A DNA stretch of 64,000 nt, taken from positions 62,001-126,000 of the forward strand of contig NZ_BMHQ01000007.1 of assembly GCF_014641195.1 (NCBI RefSeq), read 5' to 3'. Of this stretch, positions 24,598-33,262 are shown one piece after another; the stretch's first letter is position 1; each line of letters starts with the position of its first letter. This stretch comes from Marinithermofilum abyssi (GTDB taxonomy: Bacteria; Bacillota; Bacilli; Thermoactinomycetales; DSM-45169). The position numbers were made by a program, and so were the translations under genes. The notes under the pieces are model-generated. The model made no database searches, was not told the origin of the DNA, and saw only the letters and a list, made by a program, of their open reading frames with translations.

Positions 24598-25197
24598 ATG
24601 GCACGTTATACTGGACCTCGTTGGAAACTGAGCCGTCGCCTGGGGATTTCTCTCTCCGGCACCGGCAAAGAACTGAAGCGCCCGTACGCTCCGGGACAAC
24701 ACGGCCCGAACCAACGCCGTAAGCTGAGCGAATACGGCCTTCAGCTGCAGGAAAAACAAAAACTGCGCTTCATGTACGGCTTGAACGAAAAGCAATTCCG
24801 CAGCCTCTTTGAGCGCGCCGGCAAGATGAAAGGGGTTCATGGTGAAAACTTCATGAAACTCCTGGAATCCCGCCTGGACAACCTGGTGTACCGTCTCGGC
24901 TTTGCCCGCACCCGCGCTCAAGCACGGCAATTGGTCGTACACGGGCATATCACCGTCAACGGCAAAAAGTTGGACCGTCCGTCCTACCTGGTGCAAGTGG
25001 GCGACGTGATCGGTCTGCGGGAAAAAAGCCGCAACCTGACTGTCGTGAAGGAAGCGCTGGAAGAGCGCTCCTACCTGCCGGAGTACCTCTCTTTCGACGA
25101 AAACAAGCTGGAAGGTACCTACACCCGGCTGCCGGAACGGGACGAACTGCCGGCGGAAATCAACGAGCGTCAAATCGTTGAGTTCTACTCCCGTTAA
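24598..25197 (+). CDS. rpsD: 30S ribosomal protein S4
   Basis: The start ([20 protein letters not shown]), the basic N-terminal domain with [20 protein letters not shown], and the S4 RNA-binding domain ([20 protein letters not shown], then [20 protein letters not shown]) are unmistakable. The 199-residue length is standard. S4 nucleates assembly of the 30S body. The ATG at 24598 has AGGAAGGAGC upstream. The gene is monocistronic with its own leader and terminator. Confidence 0.98.
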   Translation: MARYTGPRWKLSRRLGISLSGTGKELKRPYAPGQHGPNQRRKLSEYGLQLQEKQKLRFMYGLNEKQFRSLFERAGKMKGVHGENFMKLLESRLDNLVYRLGFARTRAQARQLVVHGHITVNGKKLDRPSYLVQVGDVIGLREKSRNLTVVKEALEERSYLPEYLSFDENKLEGTYTRLPERDELPAEINERQIVEFYSR

Positions 25198-25205
25198 TGA
25201 AGCGA

Positions 25206-25246
25206 AAAACAACCCCGTCTGCACGATGCAGGCGGGGTTGTTTATA
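25206..25246. terminator. Terminator between rpsD and tyrS
   Basis: AACAACCCCGTCTGC pairs almost perfectly with GCAGGCGGGGTTGTT, followed by TTTATATTTT. It directly follows the rpsD stop and may also serve the convergent tyrS. Confidence 0.9.
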
Positions 25247-25285
25247 TTTTAGGGTTCCTTTCCTCGTAATCGTGGCTTTAAAGGA

Positions 25286-26542
25286 TCAAGCCAGCTTCAC
25301 CTTGGCGAATTTGCGCTTGCCCACCTGGACCACCATGCCGTCTTCCACAGTGATATGGGCATTGCCGTCGGTTACTTTTTCCTCGTTGATCCGGACGGCT
25401 CCCTGTTTGATCATTCGGCGGGCATCGCCTTTGGAAGACACCAGCTTCAATTTGCTCAACAGCTCCACTACCCAGACGCGCCCTTCTTCCAGCTCGGATG
25501 CGGCAATTTCCACTTCCGGAATTTCGTCTGGCAGAGCCCGTTTTTGGAAGACCCGTTTAAAATGGGCTTCTGCCTCCTCCGCCGCTTCATCTCCGTGGTA
25601 CATCGCAGTCAACCGGCGGGCCAACCGCATTTTGGCATCACGGGGATGAATGCTGCCATCTGCCAGTCCAGCTTTCAACTCCTTCAATTCTCCCAGAGAG
25701 AGATCCGTGACCAGCTCAAAGTATTTTAGCATCAGCTCATCCGGAATCGACATCGCTTTTCCGTAAATCTCATTGGGCTCTTCGTTGATACCGATGTAGT
25801 TACCCAAGCTTTTGCTCATCTTTTTGTTGCCGTCCAGCCCTTCCAACAGCGGCATCATCAAGATGACTTGTTCTTCTTGCCCGTACTCCCGCTGCAACTG
25901 CCGACCCATCAGCAGGTTGAACTTCTGGTCGGTACCGCCCAACTCGATGTCGCTTTCCAGGGCGACCGAGTCGTACCCTTGCATCAACGGATAGAAAAAC
26001 TCGTGAATGCTGATCGCCTGTCCGCTGTGGTAGCGTTTGGAAAAGTCGTCCCGCTCCAGCATTCGGGCAACGGTGGTTTTGGCTGCCAAGTCCACCACTG
26101 CGGCAAAATCCAACGGGCTGAGCCACTTGCTGTTAAAGTGGATTTCCGTTTTGTTCCGGTCCAGGATCTTAAAGAGCTGTTCAGCGTAAGTTTGGGCGTT
26201 TTGCTTTACTTCTTCCTCCGTCAACTGCTTCCGGGTTTCCGATTTCCCGGTCGGATCCCCGATCCGTCCGGTAAAGTCCCCGATAACCAACTGGACCAAG
26301 TGACCCAACTCTTGAAACTGGCGCAGTTTATTCAACACCACGGTGTGGCCGATATGGATGTCCGGTGCGGAGGGGTCCAGCCCCAGCTTCACCTTCAGCG
26401 GTTCTCCCGTTTCCACGGATCGGCGCACCTTTTTCACCAGGTCTTCTTCAGGGATCAGCTCCGCTGCTCCGCGCCGGATCACTTCCAGCTGGTGCTCCAC
26501 CTGTTCTTTGACTTCCGGTGTCATCTCTTTTTCCTCTTGCAT
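25286..26542 (-). CDS. tyrS: Tyrosyl-tRNA synthetase (TyrZ type)
   Basis: This class I synthetase joins tyrosine to tRNA-Tyr. It carries the HIGH-type motif [14 protein letters not shown] (about residue 60), the KMSKS loop [14 protein letters not shown] (about 217), and a C-terminal S4-like RNA-binding domain ([20 protein letters not shown]). The N-terminus ([20 protein letters not shown]) matches the B. subtilis TyrZ rather than TyrS subgroup. I chose the ATG at 26542 with AGGTGG upstream; ATG at 26524 is also possible. It is controlled by the T-box leader upstream. Confidence 0.95.
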   Translation of the reverse strand: MQEEKEMTPEVKEQVEHQLEVIRRGAAELIPEEDLVKKVRRSVETGEPLKVKLGLDPSAPDIHIGHTVVLNKLRQFQELGHLVQLVIGDFTGRIGDPTGKSETRKQLTEEEVKQNAQTYAEQLFKILDRNKTEIHFNSKWLSPLDFAAVVDLAAKTTVARMLERDDFSKRYHSGQAISIHEFFYPLMQGYDSVALESDIELGGTDQKFNLLMGRQLQREYGQEEQVILMMPLLEGLDGNKKMSKSLGNYIGINEEPNEIYGKAMSIPDELMLKYFELVTDLSLGELKELKAGLADGSIHPRDAKMRLARRLTAMYHGDEAAEEAEAHFKRVFQKRALPDEIPEVEIAASELEEGRVWVVELLSKLKLVSSKGDARRMIKQGAVRINEEKVTDGNAHITVEDGMVVQVGKRKFAKVKLA

Positions 26543-26591
26543 TTTCCTCACCACCTGCGTGTAGTAAAAAACGGATGTTTTTCGCAAAATA

Positions 26592-26840
26592 GTAAAACCC
26601 CGCCCCTGTAAAGGGACGGGGTTCCAGCCCGCGGTACCACCCTTGTTGGAAACGGAGACTCCGTTTCCCGCTCAGCCCGATAACGGCCGGGTTGCCGGAT
26701 TCGTTCATCCGAATCATGACTCCCAGGGTGTAATTCACGCGAAGAGGCGCGCTGGTTTGCACCGACCACCAGCTCTCTGCGGGCTGCCTTTCTTCGTGCT
26801 ACTGGATCCTGTTCAACGTCATTGCATCTATAAAAGGGAT
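26592..26840 (-). ncRNA. T-box riboswitch leader (tyrosine) with terminator
   Basis: The minus strand contains the conserved T-box AAGGGTGGTACCGCG (read down from about 26646) followed by a strong terminator (AACCCCGTCCC...GGGGCGGGGTT then TTTTAC, to about 26592). About 85 bases before the T-box, GTGAATTACACC presents a UAC codon in a specifier-loop context, matching tyrosine. T-box leaders sense uncharged tRNA and allow read-through into the synthetase gene, here tyrS. Confidence 0.92.
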
Positions 26841-26892
26841 TGTTTCTGTCACTTTTACTTAGTTTACCCAAGAATCAGGAGGGGTTCAAGGG

Positions 26893-29511
26893 ATGTTGTG
26901 GAAACGCCTCGTAAAAAAAACACTGACAGCGCTGGGCATCCTCTTTCTCATTTTACTGACGGGAGCAGTTACCGCTGCCGGAGTAACCGCCAGCTACTTG
27001 GCAGCATGGACCAAAAAGGAACCGGTTTGGGTCAAGGCCGATCTGGAACGAAAACTGGAAAACCGGACACAGACCAGCCATGCCTACTTTCGGGATCATA
27101 CTCCCATCGGTTCGCTGCGCGCGGATGCCGATCGAAAGCTCGTCACCTTGGACCAGGTGAGTAACTTTGTCAAAGCGGCTCTGATCGCTACCGAGGACAA
27201 GGAGTTTTATCATCATCACGGGATTGTTCTCCGGTCACTCTTACGGGCAGCCTATCAAAATGTCACCCACGACCCCCAAGCGACCGGCGGCAGCACGATC
27301 ACCCAACAGCTGGTCAAAAACGTGATCCTGGAAAACCGGGATAAAGTGTTTGAACGCAAAGCCAAGGAAATCCTGATCGCTTTGCGGTTGGAACGCCTCT
27401 TTCCCAAAGAATCGATCTTTACCTACTACCTGAACAGCCTCTTTTTCGGCAAAGGAGCCAACCAGCGCAACCTGATGGGGATCCAGGCAGCGGCCAAGGG
27501 TATTTTCGGCGTGGACGCCAAGGACCTCAACCTGCCCCAAGCTGCTTACCTAGCGGGCATGGTTCAACGTCCCAATGCATATAACCCCTTTGACGAGGCT
27601 TCCTTGGAACGGGGAATGAAGCGCATGCAAACCGTATTAAAACGGATGCGAAGCAATGGCAGCATCAACGCCCGTCAATACCAGGAAGCTCTTGCTTTCG
27701 ATCTAAAAAGCTCCCTCGCTCCGAAAAAAGCAAATGCGTACCAGCGTTATCCTTTTATCATGGATGAGGTGGAAGAGGAAGCCGCCAAGATCTTGATGAA
27801 AGCGGAAGGGCAAAGCGCTGAAGCTTTAAGCCGGCAAGGTTTGTATCGGAGTACGTTGGAACGTTATCGTCAGCAAGTATTAACCGGCGGATACAAGATC
27901 ACAACCACGCTGGACCCCCGATTGTTTGAAGCGATGAACCGGACCGCCCGGGATGAGCGGCTCTATGCAAAACCGGTCACTTACACCGTTAATGTAGGCG
28001 GACAATCCAAAACGATCCAGAATGCCCGGGAGGAAGTGGGCGCCGCACTCATCGACGTCAAAACGGGAGCCCTGCTTTCCTTTGTGGGCGGACGGGATTT
28101 TATGCAAAGCCAGACCAACCACGCGCTGGACTCCCGCCGTCAGCCCGGCTCCACTATCAAGCCTCTGCTGGATTATGGTCCAGCGCTGGATCAGCAGCGG
28201 ATCACACCCGGAACCGTACTGGTGGATGAGCCCTTGGTCGCCCGCGACCCCCGCCAGGAAAAAACCTACAAAAACTACAACGACAAATATATGGGACCCG
28301 TTACGGCACGCAAGGCGCTGAAGCTTTCCCTGAACATCCCCGCCATCAAAGTGCTGCGGGAGATCGGGGTGGACAACGGCCTTGATTATTTGCGGAAAAT
28401 GGATTTTCCCGTATTGCCGATGGACGGGGAAGCTTCCGCCATCGGCGGTTTTACCAGAGGGTTTACGGTGGAAAAGGTGACCTCCGGTTATGCGATGCTG
28501 GCGAGCGGCGGATTGTACCGGGAACCTTATCTAATCGAATCCATCGAAGATGCCAAAGGCCATCTCCTCTATCGTCACCAAGACCGCCCCGTTCGGATCT
28601 TGTCGCCGGAAGCCGCCTATCTTACTACCGACATGTTGCGGGATGTGATCCGGTCAGGCACTGGACGATATGTGGGCGTTCGTTCACCGGGGCATGATCT
28701 GGCCGGAAAAACCGGCACCACGCAAAACGGTCACGATGTCTGGTTTTTGGGATATACGCCGCGAATCGCCTTGGGCGTCTGGGTCGGCTACGATTACAAC
28801 CATCCGCTGCCGAATGACAGACGAGCCAAGATGGTCTGGTCCCGCCTGTTTCGTTCCATACAGCAGACCCGACCGCAACTCTCTCCAGCCGGGGTCCGGT
28901 TTGCTGAGCCGGGCCGACTAACGCAAGTGGAAATGTGCAGCATCTCGGGACAACGAGCCACGGAACATTGCCGGAACGCCGGAGAAGCCACCGTTGAATT
29001 GTTGCCGGAAAAATCCGTACCCCAGGAGACTTGCACCCTCCATGACACCGTACGGATAGTCATTGCAGATGGACAGCGCATGGCGGCTCAAGACCAGACA
29101 CCGGAGGATCTCGTCCAAACAGAAACAGGTATCCGAGTTCCCAAAGATACTCCTTGGTTAGAGCATTTCACGGGAGTGGTGCTGCCGGAAGCATCGGATG
29201 ATCGGGTCAGCCATGGGAACCCCGCCTCCCCCTCCGTACGTGGTGTGTCCACAAACGGGAGCGTCACTCTGACCTGGGGACATACGGGGGAACCCAGCGT
29301 GGCAGGATACCACGTCTACCGCGACGGACAGCGAGTAGCCAGCCTGCCGCTGGGTTGTCCCCTGATGTACAGCGGGCCTGCAGGACATTATGAGGTGAAG
29401 GCTGTCGATGTTGCGGGACTGGAATCGGAACCGGCTACCCCCCTCGATCCTTCCGACAACCCGCTCGAGGAGACGAAAGCCAAAAAACGCTGGCCTTTTT
29501 TCCAGTTTTGA
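26893..29511 (+). CDS. Class A penicillin-binding protein (bifunctional transglycosylase/transpeptidase)
   Basis: Domains in order: a membrane anchor (about 12-36); a GT51 transglycosylase with ATEDKEFYHHHG (catalytic Glu, about 99) and GGSTITQQLVKN (about 133); and a transpeptidase with RQPGSTIKPLL (Ser nucleophile, about 421), SLNIPA (SxN, about 479) and AGKTGTTQNG (KTG, about 605). A fibronectin type III-like domain follows near the C-terminus (SVTLTWGHTG, AGYHVYRDGQ, GHYEVKAVD). It polymerises and crosslinks peptidoglycan. Length is 872 residues. It is divergent from tyrS; GGAGGGG lies before the ATG at 26893. Confidence 0.93.
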   Translation: MLWKRLVKKTLTALGILFLILLTGAVTAAGVTASYLAAWTKKEPVWVKADLERKLENRTQTSHAYFRDHTPIGSLRADADRKLVTLDQVSNFVKAALIATEDKEFYHHHGIVLRSLLRAAYQNVTHDPQATGGSTITQQLVKNVILENRDKVFERKAKEILIALRLERLFPKESIFTYYLNSLFFGKGANQRNLMGIQAAAKGIFGVDAKDLNLPQAAYLAGMVQRPNAYNPFDEASLERGMKRMQTVLKRMRSNGSINARQYQEALAFDLKSSLAPKKANAYQRYPFIMDEVEEEAAKILMKAEGQSAEALSRQGLYRSTLERYRQQVLTGGYKITTTLDPRLFEAMNRTARDERLYAKPVTYTVNVGGQSKTIQNAREEVGAALIDVKTGALLSFVGGRDFMQSQTNHALDSRRQPGSTIKPLLDYGPALDQQRITPGTVLVDEPLVARDPRQEKTYKNYNDKYMGPVTARKALKLSLNIPAIKVLREIGVDNGLDYLRKMDFPVLPMDGEASAIGGFTRGFTVEKVTSGYAMLASGGLYREPYLIESIEDAKGHLLYRHQDRPVRILSPEAAYLTTDMLRDVIRSGTGRYVGVRSPGHDLAGKTGTTQNGHDVWFLGYTPRIALGVWVGYDYNHPLPNDRRAKMVWSRLFRSIQQTRPQLSPAGVRFAEPGRLTQVEMCSISGQRATEHCRNAGEATVELLPEKSVPQETCTLHDTVRIVIADGQRMAAQDQTPEDLVQTETGIRVPKDTPWLEHFTGVVLPEASDDRVSHGNPASPSVRGVSTNGSVTLTWGHTGEPSVAGYHVYRDGQRVASLPLGCPLMYSGPAGHYEVKAVDVAGLESEPATPLDPSDNPLEETKAKKRWPFFQF

Positions 29512-29518
29512 TGCAATA

Positions 29519-29568
29519 AAAGAGCATGTCACCCTATCATTGCTCCCATGATCAGGGGCATGCTCTTC
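29519..29568. terminator. Terminator between the PBP gene and the amino-acid ABC operon
   Basis: AAGAGCATG and CATGCTCTT pair across an imperfect 30-base centre. It lies between the convergent ends at 29511 and 29582 with A/T-rich flanks. Confidence 0.6.
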
Positions 29569-29581
29569 TTGCTGTATGCGT

Positions 29582-30235
29582 TTATCCCACCAATTTTTGT
29601 TCCAAACGGCGGCTTGTAAGGGACAAAGTATAATTCACTGTAAAATACAGCAACGACACAATGATCAGAAGAGGGATGGTTGCATTAAAATGCTTGTTAT
29701 AAATAATCTGGGCATTATGGGTAACCTCCGGCAAGCTGATGATCACCGCCAGGGATGTATCCTTGATTAAGCTGATAAACTGACTGACCATGGGCGGTAT
29801 GGTACGTTTCAAACCGAGAGGCAGGATGATGTGGATCATGGTTTGCCCATAGGTAAATCCCTGGGCACGGGCCGCTTCAATCAACCCCTTGTCCACGGAA
29901 TTCAAACCGCTGCGCACAATCTCCGCCACCAGAGCGGACGTAAATATGGTCATGCTGACAATCACCGAAGTGGTGATGGGAAGCTGTAACCCCCATTCCC
30001 GAAAGGCAAAAAAACCGAAGAAGATGATCAGCAACAGGGGTAAATTTCGAATCACCTCGATATACACCACCGAAAGATGGGACAATACGGGGATTCGGCT
30101 GTACCGGCTGATTCCCAGCAAAATGCCGAAGATAAAGCTAAACAAGATAGCGAAAAAAGCAACCTTCAGCGTTACCAAAAATCCTTGCAGCAAAAACAGA
30201 ATATTTTCCGGAGAAAATGCTTGTTGAAAGTCCAT
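29582..30235 (-). CDS. Polar amino acid ABC transporter permease (second)
   Basis: The 217-residue protein has the HisM/GlnP profile: an early membrane helix, FFGFFAFREWGLQL, then SGLNSVDKGLIEAARAQGFTYGQTMIHIILP, which contains the EAA coupling loop (about 130-160). Five hydrophobic segments are visible. It lies 17 bases downstream of the other permease and ends the operon. It would pair with that protein to form the membrane channel. Confidence 0.9.
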   Translation of the reverse strand: MDFQQAFSPENILFLLQGFLVTLKVAFFAILFSFIFGILLGISRYSRIPVLSHLSVVYIEVIRNLPLLLIIFFGFFAFREWGLQLPITTSVIVSMTIFTSALVAEIVRSGLNSVDKGLIEAARAQGFTYGQTMIHIILPLGLKRTIPPMVSQFISLIKDTSLAVIISLPEVTHNAQIIYNKHFNATIPLLIIVSLLYFTVNYTLSLTSRRLEQKLVG

Positions 30236-30251
30236 CCTCCATCCCCCCGCG

Positions 30252-30911
30252 TCAAGTGTGACTCCGTGCCAACCTTCGCTCCAAACGATTGACGCCGTAA
30301 CTCAACGGCAGCGTAATCACCAAATACAACAGAGCCACAAATCCATACACCATGGTAACGTTAAAGATCTGGGAGTATACCAAGTCGGCGTGGTACAGCA
30401 AATCTCCGCCCGCAATAATGGCCAATACGGAGGAGTTTTTCACCAAGTTGACAAACTGGTTTCCCAGCGGTGGTATCACGATTTTAAAGGCTTGCGGCAA
30501 AACCACATATCGCATCGCTTGCATATAACTCATCCCCGATGAGCGAGCCGCTTCCATCTGTCCTTTTGGCACCGACTGAATTCCGGCACGAATGGCTTCG
30601 GCGATAAATGCTCCGGTGTAGACGGATAACCCCAGAGCTCCAGCCGCAAATTCGGAGATATCAACCCCGATGCTGGGAAGACCCATGGCAAAGAAGAACA
30701 CTTGGATTACCAACGGTGTGTTGCGAAAAAACTCGACATAAGCAGTTCCCAATCCTTGCAGAAGCCGAATCGGGGAGATGCGTGCCAGCGCGACAAATGT
30801 ACCCACGATCAGGCTCAAGATCAGAGCCAGCAAACTGGCAGATAAGGTGACCGAAAAACCGTCGATAAAATCTTGCTGGTAAGCCTCCAATACCGTGAAA
30901 TCCCAACCCAC
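30252..30911 (-). CDS. Polar amino acid ABC transporter permease (first)
   Basis: This protein (219 residues) has the HisM/GlnP family features: SLIVGTFVALARISPIRL, FFRNTPLVIQVFFFAMGLP and the EAA loop SVPKGQMEAARSSGMSYMQAMRYVVLPQA. The GTG at 30911 is preceded by AAGGAGGG at good spacing, while the GTG two codons earlier is too close to it. The ligand is not determined. Confidence 0.9.
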   Translation of the reverse strand: MGWDFTVLEAYQQDFIDGFSVTLSASLLALILSLIVGTFVALARISPIRLLQGLGTAYVEFFRNTPLVIQVFFFAMGLPSIGVDISEFAAGALGLSVYTGAFIAEAIRAGIQSVPKGQMEAARSSGMSYMQAMRYVVLPQAFKIVIPPLGNQFVNLVKNSSVLAIIAGGDLLYHADLVYSQIFNVTMVYGFVALLYLVITLPLSYGVNRLERRLARSHT

Positions 30912-30981
30912 GGACACCCCTCCTTTTCACCCGGAAACAGAAGGAGGCGAAGGTTCCCCCCCACCCCCTTCCCTATTTCCT

Positions 30982-31827
30982 CTATTGTTTCAATACTTTT
31001 TGCACCGCTTCTTCCGGAATATCTTTCGGAGGGTCCTTTTTGAACCACTTTTTGTACAGCTTATCGTAAGTGCCGTCTTCTTGGATTTCCTTCAAGAATT
31101 GATTGACGTACTTCACAAGGCTCTTATTCCCTTTGGCCATGCCCAATCCGTAGGGCTCCTGAGTGATCTGTTCATCCACTAGTCTCACTTGATCCGGTGC
31201 TTGCTGTTCCATCCCGAGCAAAATGCTGTCATCAGTGGTCACCGCATCCCCTTTACCGCTTTTCAGCGCGGTAAAGGCATCCGCATAATTTTCGTATTCC
31301 TTCAATTGGACACCTGGCACGATATCTCGTATCACCTGTCCACTGGTGGCTCCTTTGGCTGTCATGACCACTTTGCCGTTCAAATCTTTTGCCCCTTGGA
31401 TGTCGCTGTCTTTCCGAACCAGTAATGACTGCCCCGCAAGATAGTAAACATGGCTGAAATCCAATTGCTTTTTTCGTTCCTCGGTAATGGTCATCGTCGC
31501 TGCCACCAGGTCTACATCTCCGTTGTTCAACATCGGAATCCGCGTTTTGGAGGTAACCTCTTTCAACTCCAATTTCTTCTCGCTTCCCAGCATTCTTTTG
31601 GCCAGCTCTTTCATCAGATCAATTTCGAACCCTTTTACTTGACCATCGGAGGGGTCCTTATAACCAAACAGATATACATCGTATCGAATACCTGCCACCA
31701 ATTTGCCCCGTTTTTTGATAGCATCCAATGAATTGTTTTTGGCCGCTTCGTTGGTGCCACAAGCTGTTGTGGAAAACACCAATCCCAAAACAAACAGCCA
31801 AATCAACCACTTGTGAGTAAATCTCAT
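30982..31827 (-). CDS. Amino acid ABC transporter substrate-binding lipoprotein (family 3)
   Basis: A lipoprotein signal (lipobox STTACG) precedes a family 3 solute-binding domain of the glutamate/glutamine/aspartate type. Typical ligand segments are GKLVAGIRYDVYLFGYKDP, GFEIDLMKELAKRML, NNGDVDLVAATMTITEERKK and YGLGMAKGNKSLVKYVNQFL. Length is 281 residues. It follows the ATPase gene by 18 bases. The glutamate/aspartate guess rests on family resemblance only. Confidence 0.9.
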   Translation of the reverse strand: MRFTHKWLIWLFVLGLVFSTTACGTNEAAKNNSLDAIKKRGKLVAGIRYDVYLFGYKDPSDGQVKGFEIDLMKELAKRMLGSEKKLELKEVTSKTRIPMLNNGDVDLVAATMTITEERKKQLDFSHVYYLAGQSLLVRKDSDIQGAKDLNGKVVMTAKGATSGQVIRDIVPGVQLKEYENYADAFTALKSGKGDAVTTDDSILLGMEQQAPDQVRLVDEQITQEPYGLGMAKGNKSLVKYVNQFLKEIQEDGTYDKLYKKWFKKDPPKDIPEEAVQKVLKQ

Positions 31828-31845
31828 CAGACATCCCCCTTGTTA

Positions 31846-32574
31846 TCAATGTTTGAGAATCCGGCTGATGAAACGCCGGGTTCGCTCTTCTTTGGGATTA
31901 TCGAAAAAGGTTGTGGGTTCGCCTTCTTCCACAATCATGCCTTCGTCCATAAAAATGATTCGATCAGCCACTTCCCTGGCAAACCCCATTTCATGGGTAA
32001 CGACGACCATGGTCATGCCCTCTTTGGCCAGTTCCCGCATAACATCCAATACTTCGCCGATCATCTCCGGATCCAAGGCGGAGGTGGGTTCGTCAAACAA
32101 CATGATTTTCGGCTTCATGGCCAATCCTCTGGCGATCGCCACCCGTTGTTGCTGACCACCGGAAAGCTGCGACGGGTACGCATTCGCTTTTTCCGGGATG
32201 CCCACTTTTTCCAGATAATGACGAGCTGTTTTTTCTGCTTCATCCTTCGGTAGCTTCCTCACCTTGATCGGAGCCAGCGTAATGTTTTCCAGTACCGTTT
32301 TATGGGGGTACAGGTAGAAGTGTTGAAAGACCATCCCGATCTCTTGCCGTAAACGGTTGATATCAGTTTTGGGGCTTGTCACCTTCATTCCATCCACGGT
32401 CAAATCCCCTTGACTTACCGTCTCTAAGCGGTTGATACAGCGCAGCAACGTGCTTTTCCCCGATCCGGATGGCCCCAGGATAACCACAACTTCTCCTTCG
32501 CGGATATTCAGGTTGATGTTTTTCAACACCTGATAATCCCCGAACCATTTGTTCACATTTTCAAAAGTGATAAT
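31846..32574 (-). CDS. Polar amino acid ABC transporter ATPase (GlnQ type)
   Basis: Walker [11 protein letters not shown]-loop QHFYLYPH, signature [16 protein letters not shown], Walker [14 protein letters not shown] and the H-loop VVVTHEMG are all present, in the GlnQ subgroup ([20 protein letters not shown]). Homologues begin M-I-x-FENV. The sequence there reads ATT ATC ACT TTT GAA, preceded by AAGGAGGGGG eight bases upstream, so translation may start at the ATT at 32574. The only upstream ATG (32625) lies about 8 bases past the -10 box and has no ribosome-binding site. Confidence 0.88.
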   Translation of the reverse strand: MITFENVNKWFGDYQVLKNINLNIREGEVVVILGPSGSGKSTLLRCINRLETVSQGDLTVDGMKVTSPKTDINRLRQEIGMVFQHFYLYPHKTVLENITLAPIKVRKLPKDEAEKTARHYLEKVGIPEKANAYPSQLSGGQQQRVAIARGLAMKPKIMLFDEPTSALDPEMIGEVLDVMRELAKEGMTMVVVTHEMGFAREVADRIIFMDEGMIVEEGEPTTFFDNPKEERTRRFISRILKH

Positions 32575-32632
32575 GGTTACCCCCTCCTTCTTTGTTTGTA
32601 GAATGATAGATCTAATGTTGTTCATATTACGA

Positions 32633-32661
32633 ATATTAATACTAAATTAATTTTAGCACAA
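32633..32661 (-). promoter_or_regulatory. Probable promoter of the amino-acid ABC operon
   Basis: On the minus strand TTGTGC (32656-32661) and TAATAT (32633-32638) are 17 bases apart, about 60 bases before the inferred ATT start. Confidence 0.5.
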
Positions 32662-32687
32662 GCTCTGCATAAGAAAAAGGAAGTGGA

Positions 32688-32882
32688 TTATCCTTCCTCA
32701 GGTGGCACCTTCATTTTTTGAAGGAGCTTCTCCAAAAGCTCTGCTTCTTTTATATAGCGGCGGACGCCTCTTCCCTTTCGGTCCCCTTCAAGTATTTTTT
32801 GCCGCAAATCCCGATATCGCCGTTCAATGCATCGATGGGTGACGGACCATTCCTCCGCAGTGAAATCCAATACAATTTTCAT
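32688..32882 (-). CDS. Small charged hypothetical protein
   Basis: A 64-residue protein, MKIVLDFTAEEWSVTHRCIE followed by a highly basic helical stretch (RRYRDLRQKILEGDRKGRG) and an acidic end. The ATG at 32882 has a textbook AAGGAGG site, so it is probably expressed. I do not recognise the family. It lies between tatA and the amino-acid transporter on the same strand. Confidence 0.7.
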   Translation of the reverse strand: MKIVLDFTAEEWSVTHRCIERRYRDLRQKILEGDRKGRGVRRYIKEAELLEKLLQKMKVPPEEG

Positions 32883-32956
32883 CAGCCCGCCTCCTTACAG
32901 ATCGATTGATAATATATATTACTTCGGGACAGTGCCCATGTTTTCGGATTACAACA

Positions 32957-32985
32957 AAGAAGCCGTCCTATGGGGACGGCTTCAC
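32957..32985 (-). terminator. Terminator of tatA
   Basis: GAAGCCGTCC and GGACGGCTTC form a long stem, followed on the minus strand by TTTG. It lies eight bases after the tatA stop. Confidence 0.75.
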
Positions 32986-32992
32986 TCGCATG

Positions 32993-33166
32993 TTACTCTT
33001 TCTCTTTTTCATTGGTTTCTTGCCCGCTTTTCAGACTCAGCTCCTCTTTGAACTCCCGAATTCCCTTGCTCAATGATCGGCCGATCTCAGGAAGCTTTTT
33101 GGGCCCGAACATGATCAACGCCACCAACAAAATGAGAATCCACCCCGACAAGCCGGGAACATGCAT
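32993..33166 (-). CDS. tatA: Sec-independent translocase subunit TatA
   Basis: The 57-residue protein has the TatA layout: a short N-terminus, one membrane helix (GWILILLVALIMFGPKKLPE) with the FGPKKLPEIGRSL hinge and amphipathic helix, and an acidic tail. TatA oligomers form the pore for folded Tat substrates. The ATG at 33166 is preceded by GGGGAGG; an ATG 30 bases upstream would add a Met/Trp/Gly stretch unlike TatA. No tatC is nearby. Confidence 0.88.
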   Translation of the reverse strand: MHVPGLSGWILILLVALIMFGPKKLPEIGRSLSKGIREFKEELSLKSGQETNEKEKE

Positions 33167-33262
33167 CCATCCCATCCTCCCCATCCATACAGTCATAGAC
33201 CATCCTTTTATCCATGGACGATCCGTCCCGAGCAGGAGGGTTCAAAGGTTTTGACCACCCCA

